DNA from: Leucosporidium creatinivorum
Taxonomy: Eukaryota; Basidiomycota; Microbotryomycetes; Leucosporidiales; Leucosporidiaceae
Direction: 5' to 3'
Assembly: GCA_001600635.1 (NCBI GenBank)
Contig: BCKL01000005.1
Location: forward strand, 677,886-741,885
Length of the DNA: 64,000 nucleotides
Below the pieces are notes generated by a model that had not been told where the DNA came from, made no database searches, and saw only the letters and a list, made by a program, of their open reading frames with translations. The translations under genes were made by a program, and so were the position numbers. Positions 1-10,112 of the stretch are shown here, piece by piece (position 1 is the first letter of the stretch; every line of letters begins with the position of its first letter).

Positions 1-1808
1 TCGTCTCCTCCTCAGCATCCGGCCCACTACCCCTCCGCTCCGAACTCTCCGCCTGGCGGACCATTCCAGCATAATGCGCTTCAGCGCCTGAATGCTGTAG
101 TTGTTGGGGCTGGTACCTCTGCCTCTCGCGATCCCACGAACCGCTCGTGCTCTGCTCGGGCGAGCGGGAAGGAGTCGACGGGAAGAGAGCACCTGTGACT
201 GCTCCAGTGCCGGCTCCTGCAGTGACAGGGCGGGATGAGACGTCGGGCTGATGGCTAGTAGCAGAGGTGGAGGCGGTGGAGCGTGCCGAGGTGGAGAGCT
301 GGGAGGCCGAGGTGTCGGAGGGAGCTCGGGCGTGTGAACGAATGGGAGCGAGGACGGTGGGAGGCTCGATGGGAGGAGGAGGTGCGAGCGGGCGAGAGTG
401 ATGGTGATGGTGAGGAGTACCGTACGAGTCGGGAGCGTAGTAGTAAGAGTTTGAAGGAGGGGGAGGAGGGCCCTGTCGGTAGCCAGGTGGAGCAGGTCCA
501 GCGTCAGGGTGGAAGCCAGTAGGAGGGCGAGTGGGGTAGGAACCGTAGGAGGGGTAGACTTGAGATCCTCCGTAGGGTGCGGGTGGCCGTGGGCCATCTC
601 GAGAGCCGGGGGCCTCGGCGTAAGCGCGAGGCAGGCTGGCGATTCGGCGCTGAGCGGACGTCTGAAGGGAGGAAGGGTAGGAGGGGTGGTAGGAAGGCCG
701 AGAGAAGTGTTCGTCATGCTGAGGAGTCGCGGCCAGGTCGTGCTGGGAGCGCTTGCGAGCGGCGAGGGAAGGTAGCGAAGCGGAGGAGGAGAGCGACGAA
801 GGGGGTCCGCCGGACCGTCCGGTCTGGCCATGCGAAGGCCTACGCTGGCGACTTGAAGCACCGTCTTCCATCATCTCGACGTCCTCGTCGTGTCTGTCGG
901 CGGGTATCGGCAGTGCATTGGTCAGTTCGGCTGCGCAAGCTGCGAAGGTTCGGCGAAGGTTGCCACTCACTTTGGCAGAGGACCCGGTCGCCTGATCCTG
1001 AGGCGAAGACCTTGCTGGGCGAAAGACTTGGACAGCTCGGTAGATTGACCCATTCCTGGGAACCGCTTGCTGGAGTAGACCGTGAACGGCTCGGTGAAGA
1101 TTGAAGCGCAGAAGCGCACCCCATCCCTGTAGAAGCAACCAGGCGAGTCAGCAGGCGAGATTGTAACGAGAACAAGAGAACGGGCGACGCACTCGACGAT
1201 CTCGTACATGCTCATCTTGAACCGCCATCGCCCCTCGGTACGGACGCTCAGGTCGGGAAAGACAAAGCACGACTGGTCCTTGAGGTGGAACAGGCTCGAC
1301 ACGACGCTGCCTGTAACGTGCTTGCTCCTAGATCCGGAAAGTAGGTAAAGCTCCTTGTCGTCCTTCTCGCCTACGAGCGAGGCGAAGCAGAAGAGCGTAT
1401 GGGTGAGCGTCGGCGAAGTGTACTCCGAGTCGGTGTTGTTGGTGGTAGTCGTAGTGCTAGTAGCAGTAGCTGCTTTGCGCTTCTTGCTGGTCGTTGCGGC
1501 GGCCTTGGTCATGCTGCTGCTGTTCGGCGGCCGCTTGATCCGAAGTCTCACGATGGGCGGAGGGTCGACCGGCCTTCTGTCTGCCTTCTCTCCCGACCCA
1601 CACATCCGAGCTTGACGTGGCTGCTGCCTGATGTCCAACACGTACTCCCTGTAGCGAAGCGAGCCCAAGTCTCAGCTCACTGCGACTGACGCTAAACACA
1701 AAACGCGGGACGGGGAACTGACGGTTTGGAAGGAGCTTTGGGCACAGCGAGAGGCTCTTGTGGCGCCTTGGGTAGCTCTGCATTCTGCTGTCGTAGTACA
1801 GCGGTCAT
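1..1808 (-). CDS. Velvet-domain transcriptional regulator (C-terminus beyond window)
   Basis: Fungus-specific nuclear regulator of development and metabolism; velvet proteins bind DNA through an NF-kB-like fold and form homo- or heterodimers. The velvet domain is clear: an RQQPRQARMCGSGEKADRRP segment followed by VDPPPIVRL, then SSLFHLKD, FPDLSVRTEGRWRFKMSMYE and EPFTVYSSKRFPGM. I start at the ATG at 1808. Intron 1 spans 1722-1649 (GTCAGT donor, CTACAG acceptor), intron 2 spans 1192-1127 (66 nt, stop-free) and intron 3 spans 970-894. After intron 3 the frame stays open to base 1 and encodes a Pro/Ser/Tyr-rich low-complexity tail, so the stop lies outside the window. A Ser/Thr/Lys-rich insert (a TTTTT run and KKRK) interrupts the first half of the domain. 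An in-frame ATG at 2003 would add 65 residues but is less likely. VosA, VelB and VelC classes cannot be separated by eye. Confidence 0.88.
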
Positions 1809-3422
1809 ACGGTGGCGTATTGTCGAGACGAAAGCGTCTAATGTGAACGGCGGGAGGCCAAAGAGCGAGCGCTGCGCGGCGGAGGGGGCGACCGGTTGAG
1901 AGGAGCTTTGAAAGTGGCTCCTGCTGCGCTTCTTTCTGTAGTGAAACAGAGAGGTAGGAAGAGAACGGAAAAGGCAGAAAGTCAAGCTGCACGAGCTTGT
2001 CACTACTGTCTAGCTTTGAGCTTCAAGAAAGCCGAAGCTAGCAAGTCAAGCGCCGAAGTTGCCCTCTGTAGCACGACACGCGAGGCACTGGGCTCCGAAA
2101 TGTGTTGTACTATTCTCACATCACTACTGACCTGTCAGCTGCTCCCTACGTCTCTCTCTCGCCTCTCTCTCCGCCGACGACAGCTCGCCGAGACACCGCG
2201 AGCGAGATCGCCTCTTTTCCCAATTGAACCTTGCTCTCCCCAATTGACTGCGTGGCGCCCTTGTTGCAGCTGTTGCCCTCCTGCGAAGCTCACAACCAAC
2301 TTTTCCAGCGCCGAACGAACCTCCGAGGATCGCAAGCCATCCTTCTCACCTTCTGTAGCTCGTCAAGTGGTGAACTCGTTCAGCTGAACTGCGTCGCGTG
2401 TCACTCAAATCATCAGGGCGTCACGTAGAATCCGGAAGAAGAAGCACAATAGAACTTTGACCATGTTCCGCCCTTCGGCTTCGGTCGCCCCCTTGACGTC
2501 GTGTACTGTGAGCCCGAGCAGGCTCGTCCGATCCTCTGCCTGCTCACCTGCACCAGATAGAGAGCGAGGAAGCGCAGCGACTTCGTTTTGACCCCAGGGT
2601 CGCCGTCACCTCGTCAGCCGACTTGCGCTGCATCTCCCCTTGATCTCGGCGCTTCCGAGCTCGATCCAGCCAGCGCCCGTCTACTGCTTGGCGGGGAGGG
2701 CCATCGTAGTGAATGTGTCAGGGTGGCTAGTCTTCCTCGTATGTATGCCCAGCGTCCAATCATGCGGAAAAGCTGCCAGCGCCGAGGAAAGCGGGACGAA
2801 ATCGCCGAGCGGGCGTTCCCAGCGCTACCAGCTGAGGCTGATGGCTCGCAGAAGCAATCGATAGCAGCTATAAAGAAGAAAGAAGAATCCGAGACCTGTT
2901 ACTCTCGCTGATCTTGTCCCCAACACCCTCCCAAGAGTCGAGGCGAAGCCAACGCCGAGCGCGGAACCCGCTACGTTTCCTGACCTGTGAAGGGGCTCGT
3001 TGCCAAAGCGTAGGGTATCTTGAGCGGAAGTGCTCGCTACGGAATGTTCGATACGGCGCCCAGCTTCGGATCGGGAGCGAGGGAGGCAAGAAGGGCGAAG
3101 GGCAGGCGCGCGCCGATCGAAGGGCTCGGGCGCCGTCGAGTGCTGCTTTTGCAGCTGTGCAGGGAGTGCACGACGATGTCGCTGGTACGCTTCTTCTTCG
3201 ACGTCTCTTCCTAGTGTCCAGTCCAGCCCTCAGAGGCTCTTGTAGTCGAGAAAGCTCGCCGGCTCGCCCTAGCTCACTCGGCGCCATAAGTGCACGACGA
3301 AACGACGAGAGTCCGGTACAGAAAGCAAGAGGGAGGAAGAAGGGGGTACAAAAATGCTGGATGGCTGTGCTAGGAGTTGCTTGGTTGCTGAGAGAGGGAG
3401 GTAAAGCGGTAGTAGGGGGAGA
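1809..3422. other. Intergenic region upstream of the velvet gene (about 1.6 kb)
   Basis: No gene is supported here. It lies between the velvet start and the 3' end of SPT2, both on the minus strand, so it should hold the velvet promoter and 5' leader. Open frames occur on both strands (for example 2868-3287 minus and 2914-3477 plus), but they overlap each other, are Arg/Ser-rich, and show no family motif or convincing exon structure. A TATAAAG word occurs near 2868 on the plus strand with no gene to go with it. The length is unusual for this compact window and would fit a long regulated leader. Confidence 0.5.
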
Positions 3423-5066
3423 TCAGCGAGACTGCTTCGCCAACTTGGCGAGGCGCTTCTTTTCGGCGGCAGCTTGAAGTCGGGCTTGCTCCTCGACATC
3501 TTCCCTCGCCGCTAGTCGAGCACTGTAGGAGAAGACGAAGGTCAGTCAAACGCAGAGGAGCGACGAGAGCCCTGGGCATCGGCAAGGGAGGACGGCCGGA
3601 GGAAGGGTGAGAAGACACTCACGCTCGCTGCTCCTCCCTGAGCACATCCGCACCCGACGCCTCCATATCGTCATCACTATCCTGATCCCTCATTACGTCC
3701 CGATCCCTATCCCTGCCCATGAGCTTCCAAATCTCGTCCCTCGTCGAGCCGTCCAAGCCATACCCTCCACGCCCTCCACGACCACCGCGTCTGCCTCGGT
3801 CGTCCGAATCGTCCGAGTCGTAGTCTCCCGAGTCCGAGGTGGACGTAGAGTCGCGACGACGGTGTTTTGAGGTGGAGGAGGTGGAAGGGCGTTGGTCCAC
3901 CTTCGGTCGCTTTGGGAGGTCGCGAGAACGAGAGTCGTCCTGATCGGGCTTGCGTTTGGTAGAGGTAGCGGCGGAAGTGGATCCCGACGCTCTGCTGTTT
4001 GCTCCGCTGCCGCTTGGACGACTCGTCTCGGACGCCCTCCCCTTGCCGCTGGACGATGGCTTGCTGTCTGGCACGGGCGAGTCTCCTCCAGTACGCTTCC
4101 TACGCATATCGGCCTCAATCTCCTCAATAGTGCGGACGTCGCGCTTGTCGGTGTTGAGGCGAATGAACTTGGTCGGGTCGAAGCCGGCCTTGAGACGATC
4201 CTTCGCCGAGTTGGCTGCCGACGCCTTGCCGTTGCTGGTAGACTGGAGGGTGGAGGAGGAGCGACCGAGGGATGATTTGGGTTTGGTGGAAAAGCCGTTG
4301 GAGGATTTGAAAGGGCCGCCGCTCGAGGAGGGCCGAGGCGAGCCAGAAGGCCTCGGCGAAGCTGATCCGCGCTCACTCCCGCTGAAGCCGCCGGCGCTGG
4401 CCTTCTGCGCACGAGCGAGCGCCATGCTGCCCGAGATGGCGTCGTCGTCGTCGTCGTTGAACATCGCCTTGCGCTGCCTCGCCGCCTTCTCCTCGCGCGA
4501 GACGTAGGCGGTTTTCTCCTTTGGTGCCGGTTTTGAGCTGGCCTTGGCGCTCGAGCCTGAGGTTAACCTTGTGAGAGTTGAGACAGCGGATTTTGGGGTG
4601 CTCTGAGGTAGAGCAAGAGGTTCGGAGTTGCCAAGCGAGGGTGCAGGTCAGCTCTCGGCGCTCCCAGCGAGTGGTCCCTCCGACTTGACTCACCTTTCCG
4701 CCCAGCAAATGATCATCACTACCATCCGGATTCAACCCACGCTTGATACGCTCCTGCTTGAGAGCGTAGAGGTTCTTAGTCGCGGGGAGAGCTGACTTCC
4801 TCCGAGCTTCCTCCTCCTGGTACTTGCGATCGCGCTCCTCGCGCTCCTTCTTGCGCTGATCCGCCGCCTTCTTGTCCGCGGCAGCCTTGCGAGCTGCTGC
4901 AGCCTCTGCTTCACGAGCAGCAGCTTGGCGGGCCTTCTCCTTCTGCGCAAGCTCGGCTTGGCTGGCCGCCGTGTTCTTCGCTGCTGTCTTCAGCAGCTTT
5001 GCGAACTGAGGTACGAGCGGTCAGCGGGGCTCAGCTCTGCTGCAGGAGGCTCGCACTCACGTCCAT
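3423..5066 (-). CDS. SPT2: SPT2 family chromatin protein / histone H3-H4 chaperone
   Basis: SPT2 proteins bind DNA and histone H3-H4 and help keep chromatin intact during transcription. The C-terminus carries the SPT2 signature: IWKLMGRDRDRDVMRDQDSD, then DDMEASGADVLREEQRAARL and a basic helical tail. The N-terminus MDFAKLLKTAAKN matches the family start. Next comes a Lys/Arg/Glu-rich helical region and a long Ser/Pro-rich linker. Four exons: the first codes only ATGGAC (5066-5061), then 5005-4694, 4602-3623 and 3522-3423, giving about 465 residues. All junctions use GTGAGT donors and YAG acceptors and keep frame. The gene is divergent from VTI1 across a 336-bp gap that must serve both promoters. 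Confidence 0.9.
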
Positions 5067-5402
5067 CTCGTGACCGGTGGCGCAGGCCGCACAGGCGCCT
5101 GCTGATGCTGATGGAAGGGCAGAAAGAGGCGACGGCCTGGAGGCGGAGCACGCTGCAGAAGTCTGATGAGGTGCAGAACTGGCGCGCGTAGAGTCGAAGC
5201 TGTAAGACGAGAAGCGAGTAGCAGGAGGCCAAGAAGCGCGCTCGACTCTTTCGCTCTTCCTCGTCAGCTCACTTTCGGCTCTCGCTTGGCCGTATTGCCG
5301 CTCCGTGTATCCCGTACGAATCACCTACAGACGCGCCCCACCGTTTTCCAGCTTCCAATCCACCTCGTCAGCTCCGAGTGCCCCTCGTCGCCTCTCGCGT
5401 CA
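5067..5402. promoter_or_regulatory. Shared divergent promoter region, SPT2 / VTI1
   Basis: This 336-bp gap separates two start codons facing apart, so it must contain both promoters and 5' leaders. No clear TATA box stands out. The VTI1 side is rich in CT and CTCG words, as is common just upstream of starts in this window. Confidence 0.5.
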
Positions 5403-6509
5403 ATGGCCACCTCACCCAATCTCGGCGACTCTGTCTTCTCCGAGTACGAGACGGATCTCGAGACGTTGACGACTAGCATCGCTAGCAAGCTCGCCAAGGA
5501 TGCCCGGGAACAGCGAGGAGGTGCGCCGTCGAGCTGTCGCTTGGGCTGTGCTTCGTCGCCTACCTACTAACCCGCGCTCCTTGTTGCAGAGGATCGTCGG
5601 ACGCTGCTGAGGAGGATAGAGATGGAGTTGGAAGAGGCGGATGAGATTGTATGTGCTGTCCTGCCGTTCAGCCCAGCTCGGCGAAAGCTGACCACCTTCG
5701 CGCTCACAGGTGGGCCAGATGGAGATTGAGGTGCAGACCGCCGACCGCGACGAGAAGCCTTTACTGCAAGGCAAGCTTCGCCAATACAAGTCGACACTTT
5801 CCCAGCACAAGTCCGAGATCGTAGGTCGCTGCTCGGCGCTCCCTGCTCCACCTCCGCTGACCCATTCCCCACCTCCTCAGAACACGCTCGCCTCAACAGC
5901 AGACCGCGACGATCTCCTCTCCACCTCCACCTTTCCTCACGTTACCCTCGAGATGGAGGATCGCGCCGACTCGCCTTCCGGAGTCTCGCAGGCGCAAGCT
6001 CAGCGCTCTCAGCTTCTTTCGGCGACGGACAAGTTGACGGATGGGCAGAGGCGGCTGGAGGAGAGTCATCGAGTAGCGTTGGAGACGGAGGATCTTGGAG
6101 CGGGGATCTTGAGGGATCTGAGGGGGCAGAGGGACACGTTGGAGCATACGAGGGATAGCGTGAGTCGCTGCTTCTCGGGTCTGCTCGATGACTCCGGATA
6201 GTTGACATCCTTTCTCACTTCTCCAACAGCTCTTTGAAGCAGACGGATCTATCGACCGCGCCTCCAACACCCTCAAGAAGATGGTCCGCCGGTGAGCGTC
6301 TCCTGGCGTCACCTCGCCGAAGCTTCGAGACTGACCTTCTGACGCACTCTGCAGAGCATATCAACAGCGAGCAGTCACCTACGCCATTATCGCTATTCTT
6401 GTCTTCTTGATGTGAGCTGCCCTCTTTGAGCTTGCTAGTTCGTTGAGCTCGGCGCTGACCTTTCCCTCCGTTCGGCAGTCTCTATCTGCTCTTCTCCAAG
6501 CTGTTGTAA
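5403..6509 (+). CDS. VTI1: Vti1-type Qb SNARE
   Basis: Vti1 is a tail-anchored SNARE for Golgi-endosome-vacuole fusion. Seven exons (5403-5520, 5590-5648, 5710-5820, 5881-6159, 6230-6291, 6355-6411, 6479-6509) join in frame into a 238-residue protein, a little longer than the yeast protein. The N-terminal part is the three-helix vti1 domain (MATSPNLGDSVFSEYETDLE, then RRIEMELEEADEIVGQMEIE). The SNARE helix begins at about residue 150 and includes RGQRDTLEHTRDSLFEADG, SIDRASNTLKKMVRR. A single hydrophobic tail anchor (AIIAILVFLILYLLF) is followed by SKLL and the stop. The last 85 residues are split over three small exons. Confidence 0.9.
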
Positions 6510-6658
6510 AGCGGAACCCTTTGTAATACTCGCATCAGCAGTGACCACCTCGCGGGCCCACGCCAGAGTCTTCCTCGCCCTCGCCCGAGAGTAGCGAAGC
6601 GGAGCCGAGTTGAGCTTCCCCTCCTTCGTCTGCCACCCCCAACGACCCGACTCCAGAG

Positions 6659-7149
6659 ATGGCCTCGCTTCCTCTCTCAGCCTTCAAGGTCTCGCTCCTG
6701 CCTGTAGCTCTCTTCCCCTCATCGGATGACAGCGCTGTAGCTGACCTGCTTCGCCTGCAGCGCGCCCTCCGGCGCGGCTCTCGCTACCACTCGCACTCGG
6801 CGCAAGCTTATCCTCTCTCCATCACCCCTAGCCCTGGACCCTCTATGACGCCCTTCTACCTCGCCTTCACCCTCCCTTCCTGCATGCTAGCTGAGGTCCT
6901 CGGCGGAATGGTGAGCTGTCTCTCTTGCCTCGGCGATCGCCTCTCCCTTCGCCTGGAGAGCTGCAGCTGACGAGCGGATCGCAGCACGAGATGAACACTC
7001 CTGCGATGCGTAGTATGGATCATGCTGCTCGTCCGAAGACCAAGGAGACTTGGGAGGCGAGGTTCGATGAGGAGCTCGCCAGGGAGAAGGGCGCTGGAGG
7101 AGCGAGGCGAGCTGTCCGTCGTGGAGGGTACAGCTCGGTTCAGGAGTAA
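6659..7149 (+). CDS. Small unknown protein, possibly mitochondrial
   Basis: I do not recognise this family. The reading frame starts at ATG 6659, 150 bp after the VTI1 stop, and has a clear intron near 6912-6984 (GTGAGC donor, GATCGCAG acceptor) before the second half beginning HEMNTPAMRSMDHAARPK. A second likely intron at 6689-6760 (72 nt, AAG before GTCTCG, a GCTGACC branch site and a CTGCAG acceptor) is stop-free and a multiple of three, so it is invisible in frame. Removing it gives an N-terminus MASLPLSAFKRALRRGSRYH, basic and free of acidic residues like a mitochondrial presequence. A hydrophobic stretch follows (MTPFYLAFTLPSCMLAEVLG), then a charged C-terminus. Length is 138 residues unspliced or 114 spliced. 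It converges on the SPF45-like gene. Confidence 0.65.
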
Positions 7150-7297
7150 GAGAATAGGGCTGGAAACTCGTTGGATGATCAGACTAAGAGGAGCGAGGTC
7201 TTCGCAAGCTCGCAGAGAATTCTCTCGGCATTCGATGTTCGGCGCACTGCTATCGACATCGACTGCATTACTCGGCTGGCCGCATAAACACACTGCT

Positions 7298-9901
7298 TCA
7301 TAGCTGATGATGCCCTGCGTTGAAGGCGGGTTCGTTGTAAAATCTGCGGAGAGATCTGCGTCAACGAGCAAGCTCGGCAGGAAGCGGGAGAAGGATCGCT
7401 CACCTTGCTTTGACGACTCGACCGCCGAAGAAGCGGCCTTCGAACTGTCGGACGGCGTTGTACCCTCCGGCGAGTCTGAGGAGGGGTTAGACGAAAGGGA
7501 AGCGCGCGGGGAAAGGTGGAGGAGAGCCAACGGTCAGCTCGGGCGCTCAAGAGCCCCCGAAGAGAAACAGCGAGACTCACCCGCTCATGACAAGGAAGAT
7601 CCTGACAGCCTCATCATCCCTCGTCTCCCCCGGTACAACATAAACGAAGCACCTCTCCACCACTCCAAACTTGTTAGCCTCCTCGGCGACCTCTCCTCCC
7701 AAATCATCATCCACATCCTCCACTCCACACAGATTCGTCAACAGTACGACCCTACTCGGATCCCCACCCCTCGCCTCCCTCTCCGCCTCCAACCTCTTCT
7801 CCCTCGTAGAATCGACGACCTTGGCCCTCGACGCTGCCATGCCCTTCGCTTCAGAGTCGGCGGGAGGCTCCTCCCCCTTAGCTTTGGCTTTGGCGGCGGC
7901 GCGCTTGCTCGTAGCGGCGGAGGGAGCGCGAGAGACGGAGAGTGCAGTAGTCATGCCTGACTCGGAGGCGCCGAGCCCTTTGCCGGCTTCCCAGCCGAAT
8001 TTCGACATCATCCGGTCGGCGAAGGAGCGGTTGTCGGGTCTGATGGAGTGGAGCAAGGGAAGAGAAGTGTCAGATCAGCAAACGCTGGGCGAAAGAACAT
8101 GAGAGGCAAAGCGACTCACTCCTCGTTGCTCGACGCTTGAGGTGGAGGCGTGGGAGTCGCAGTCTCCTGCATCGGCGCCGGAGGAGCGGGAGGCTGAAGT
8201 CCTTGGAGCTTGCTCAATCGCTGCGCAATCTCCCTCGCCTTCGCCTGAGCATCGGCCATCGCTTGGCTCGGCGCAGCGATTGGCGCAGGAGGTTGAAAAG
8301 GCGGGAAGTCGTCTGCTCCGATACCAGGAGGCGCGAAGAAGGTGGGTGGGATGAAGCCTGGTGGTGGTGGAGGAGGAGGCGGGTAGGGGGAGTGCTGCGA
8401 GGGAGCGAAGCCGGGAGGAGGGGGATAGGTCGACGAAGGGCCCGACGAAGAAGACGAGACGAAGGAAGGAGGCTGTGAGTGAGTGGCTGGGGTGAAGGAA
8501 GGGGGCTGAGAGTGCGTGGCTGGGGCGAAGGTGGGGAAGGCCGGCCGCTGCTGAGGAGCAGGAGCGGCGGGAGCGGCGGGCTTGGAACTCATCGCGAGTC
8601 GGCGGAGGTAGGCTTCCTCGCCAGTTTCTGCCACGGGCGCTTGACTGCGGTCGCCTCGATCTGCTACAGTGTACTCGAGTAAAGGAGGAGCGGTCGGGGT
8701 GAAGGCTGGCGGAGCGACGAAGGAGGGTTGTGGAGGGTCGTCGTAGGAGGTGGGCGGGGCAAAGAAGCGTGGTTTCTTGTTGCCTGTTGAGCCACGAAAG
8801 GCAATGGGAGACGATCAGTAATGATCTCATATCAGCGTGAAGCATCGACGACGCACTCTGCTCCTGGTCGTCCTTTCGGTCCTCCTCCGAGTCCGACTCG
8901 TAGCTGCTGGACTTCTCGCGACGGCGTTGCTCCTCCCGGTCGAGACGGCGTTGAGTTCGGACCGCTTGCACGTGAGCTTTGTAAGCCGACTGGAGGAAGT
9001 TGAAGCGTTAGGATGCTGGTTGAGAGGACCGAGAGTTGCTGCGAAGCGTTGACGGCGTCCTTCGTAGCTCCCACCGAGTGATGCTCCCTCGAGCGCTCCG
9101 CCCCGTCATCACATAGCTTCTCTCATGCACCTTCGTCATCCTCAAACACCTCGCACGTACATAATCGCAAGGCCTGCTCGGCTCATACGGCGTGTCGCCA
9201 AACGCCAACGCCGGATCGTCCCGCTTCCTCCCCTTGCCCTTCCCATTGCCAGAAGCGTGCGCCTTGCGCTTCTCGGCCCTCTTGCCGACCGTCGTCTGCT
9301 TGAAGCCGTTGACGTCCTCTTCGTCGTCGAGAGTCATTGGCGGAGGTCGAGCGAGGGTGCGGCCCATCCTGAGGGGCTGAACTTGCGCCGGGGGAGCCGG
9401 TGGGGGTCCTGCTGAAGTAGGTACTGAGGAAGCGGAGGAGGTTGTCGCTACGGGTACAGGATCGGCGGTCGACGAAGCGCTGCCCCAGCGACCCTTGGGA
9501 ATGGCGACTGGTGCCGTCGAGAGAGCGGCCTTGGCTCGTCCGACGATGCGAGGGGCCTGTAGGGGAGGTGCTGGAGGTGCTCCATCGTCTGCAGCGAAGG
9601 CGGCGGTGAAAGCCGAGGGGATGGACGTGCTGGGCGGCTTGACGGGCTTTTTGCGCTGTACTGGAGCGAATCGAAGAGCTGCTGACCAGGTGGCTGTGGA
9701 GGAGTAGGTCTGAGTGACATTGTACTCCAGTAGAGACGCGCTGAGCAACTCACGTTTGCTCTTGTCGGCCGCTGAAACGTCGGCCGGTGCTGGTGAGGCG
9801 CTAGCTGAGGCTGTAGGGGACGCCGAGACAGGCGCTGAAGCTGCCGGGACTTCTGTAGAGTTCCCTGGCTTCGAGATCGAGATTCCAGCGTACAACGACA
9901 T
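7298..9901 (-). CDS. SPF45/RBM17-like splicing factor (G-patch + C-terminal RRM)
   Basis: SPF45 proteins act in 3' splice-site choice through a C-terminal UHM-type RRM that binds U2AF- and SF3b-like ligands. The N-terminus MSLYAGISISKPG resembles the family start, and TWSAALRFAPVQRKK is the conserved block after it. A Pro/Ala-rich middle carries many PPPP runs. A G-patch follows (RMMSKFGWEAGKGLGASESG, then MTTALSV), and the RRM/UHM comes last (SRVVLLTNLCGVEDVDDDLG, DDEAVRIFLVMSG, FEGRFFGGRVVKARFYNEPA). The protein ends FNAGHHQL. Introns include 9753-9694, a stop-free 60-nt intron, and one of about 150 nt around 9150-9010 whose branch sequence resembles CTAAC. The gene is divergent from the F-box-like gene at 10113 across 211 bp. 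The UHM domain is complete. Confidence 0.88.
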
Positions 9902-10112
9902 GGTGTATTGGAGGCGAGAATGTAGCAAGAGCGAGAGCTGGAATCCACGGCTCTCCCTCCTACGCTCCACTCGTTCTGCTTCAACATCGCACTTTCGGCT
10001 CGGCGCTCGACCCAACTGGTCAGCTACAGCTTCCAGCACATACCACACAGCATTACACCCTTTCCCCGAGCTCGTTTCCCCCACTAGAGCTCACGCCTCG
10101 CGCTCATCGCCA
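9902..10112. promoter_or_regulatory. Shared divergent promoter region, SPF45-like / F-box-like genes
   Basis: A 211-bp gap lies between two start codons facing apart, the tightest divergent pair here. An open frame from 9714 runs in phase through this gap into the downstream gene. Its upstream part is antisense to SPF45 coding sequence, so I keep the start of the downstream gene at 10113. Confidence 0.45.

Noticed and set aside
2868-3477. Opposed open frames between the velvet and SPT2 genes
   Set aside because: They overlap each other, are Arg/Ser-rich and motif-free, and no splice structure joins them to anything.
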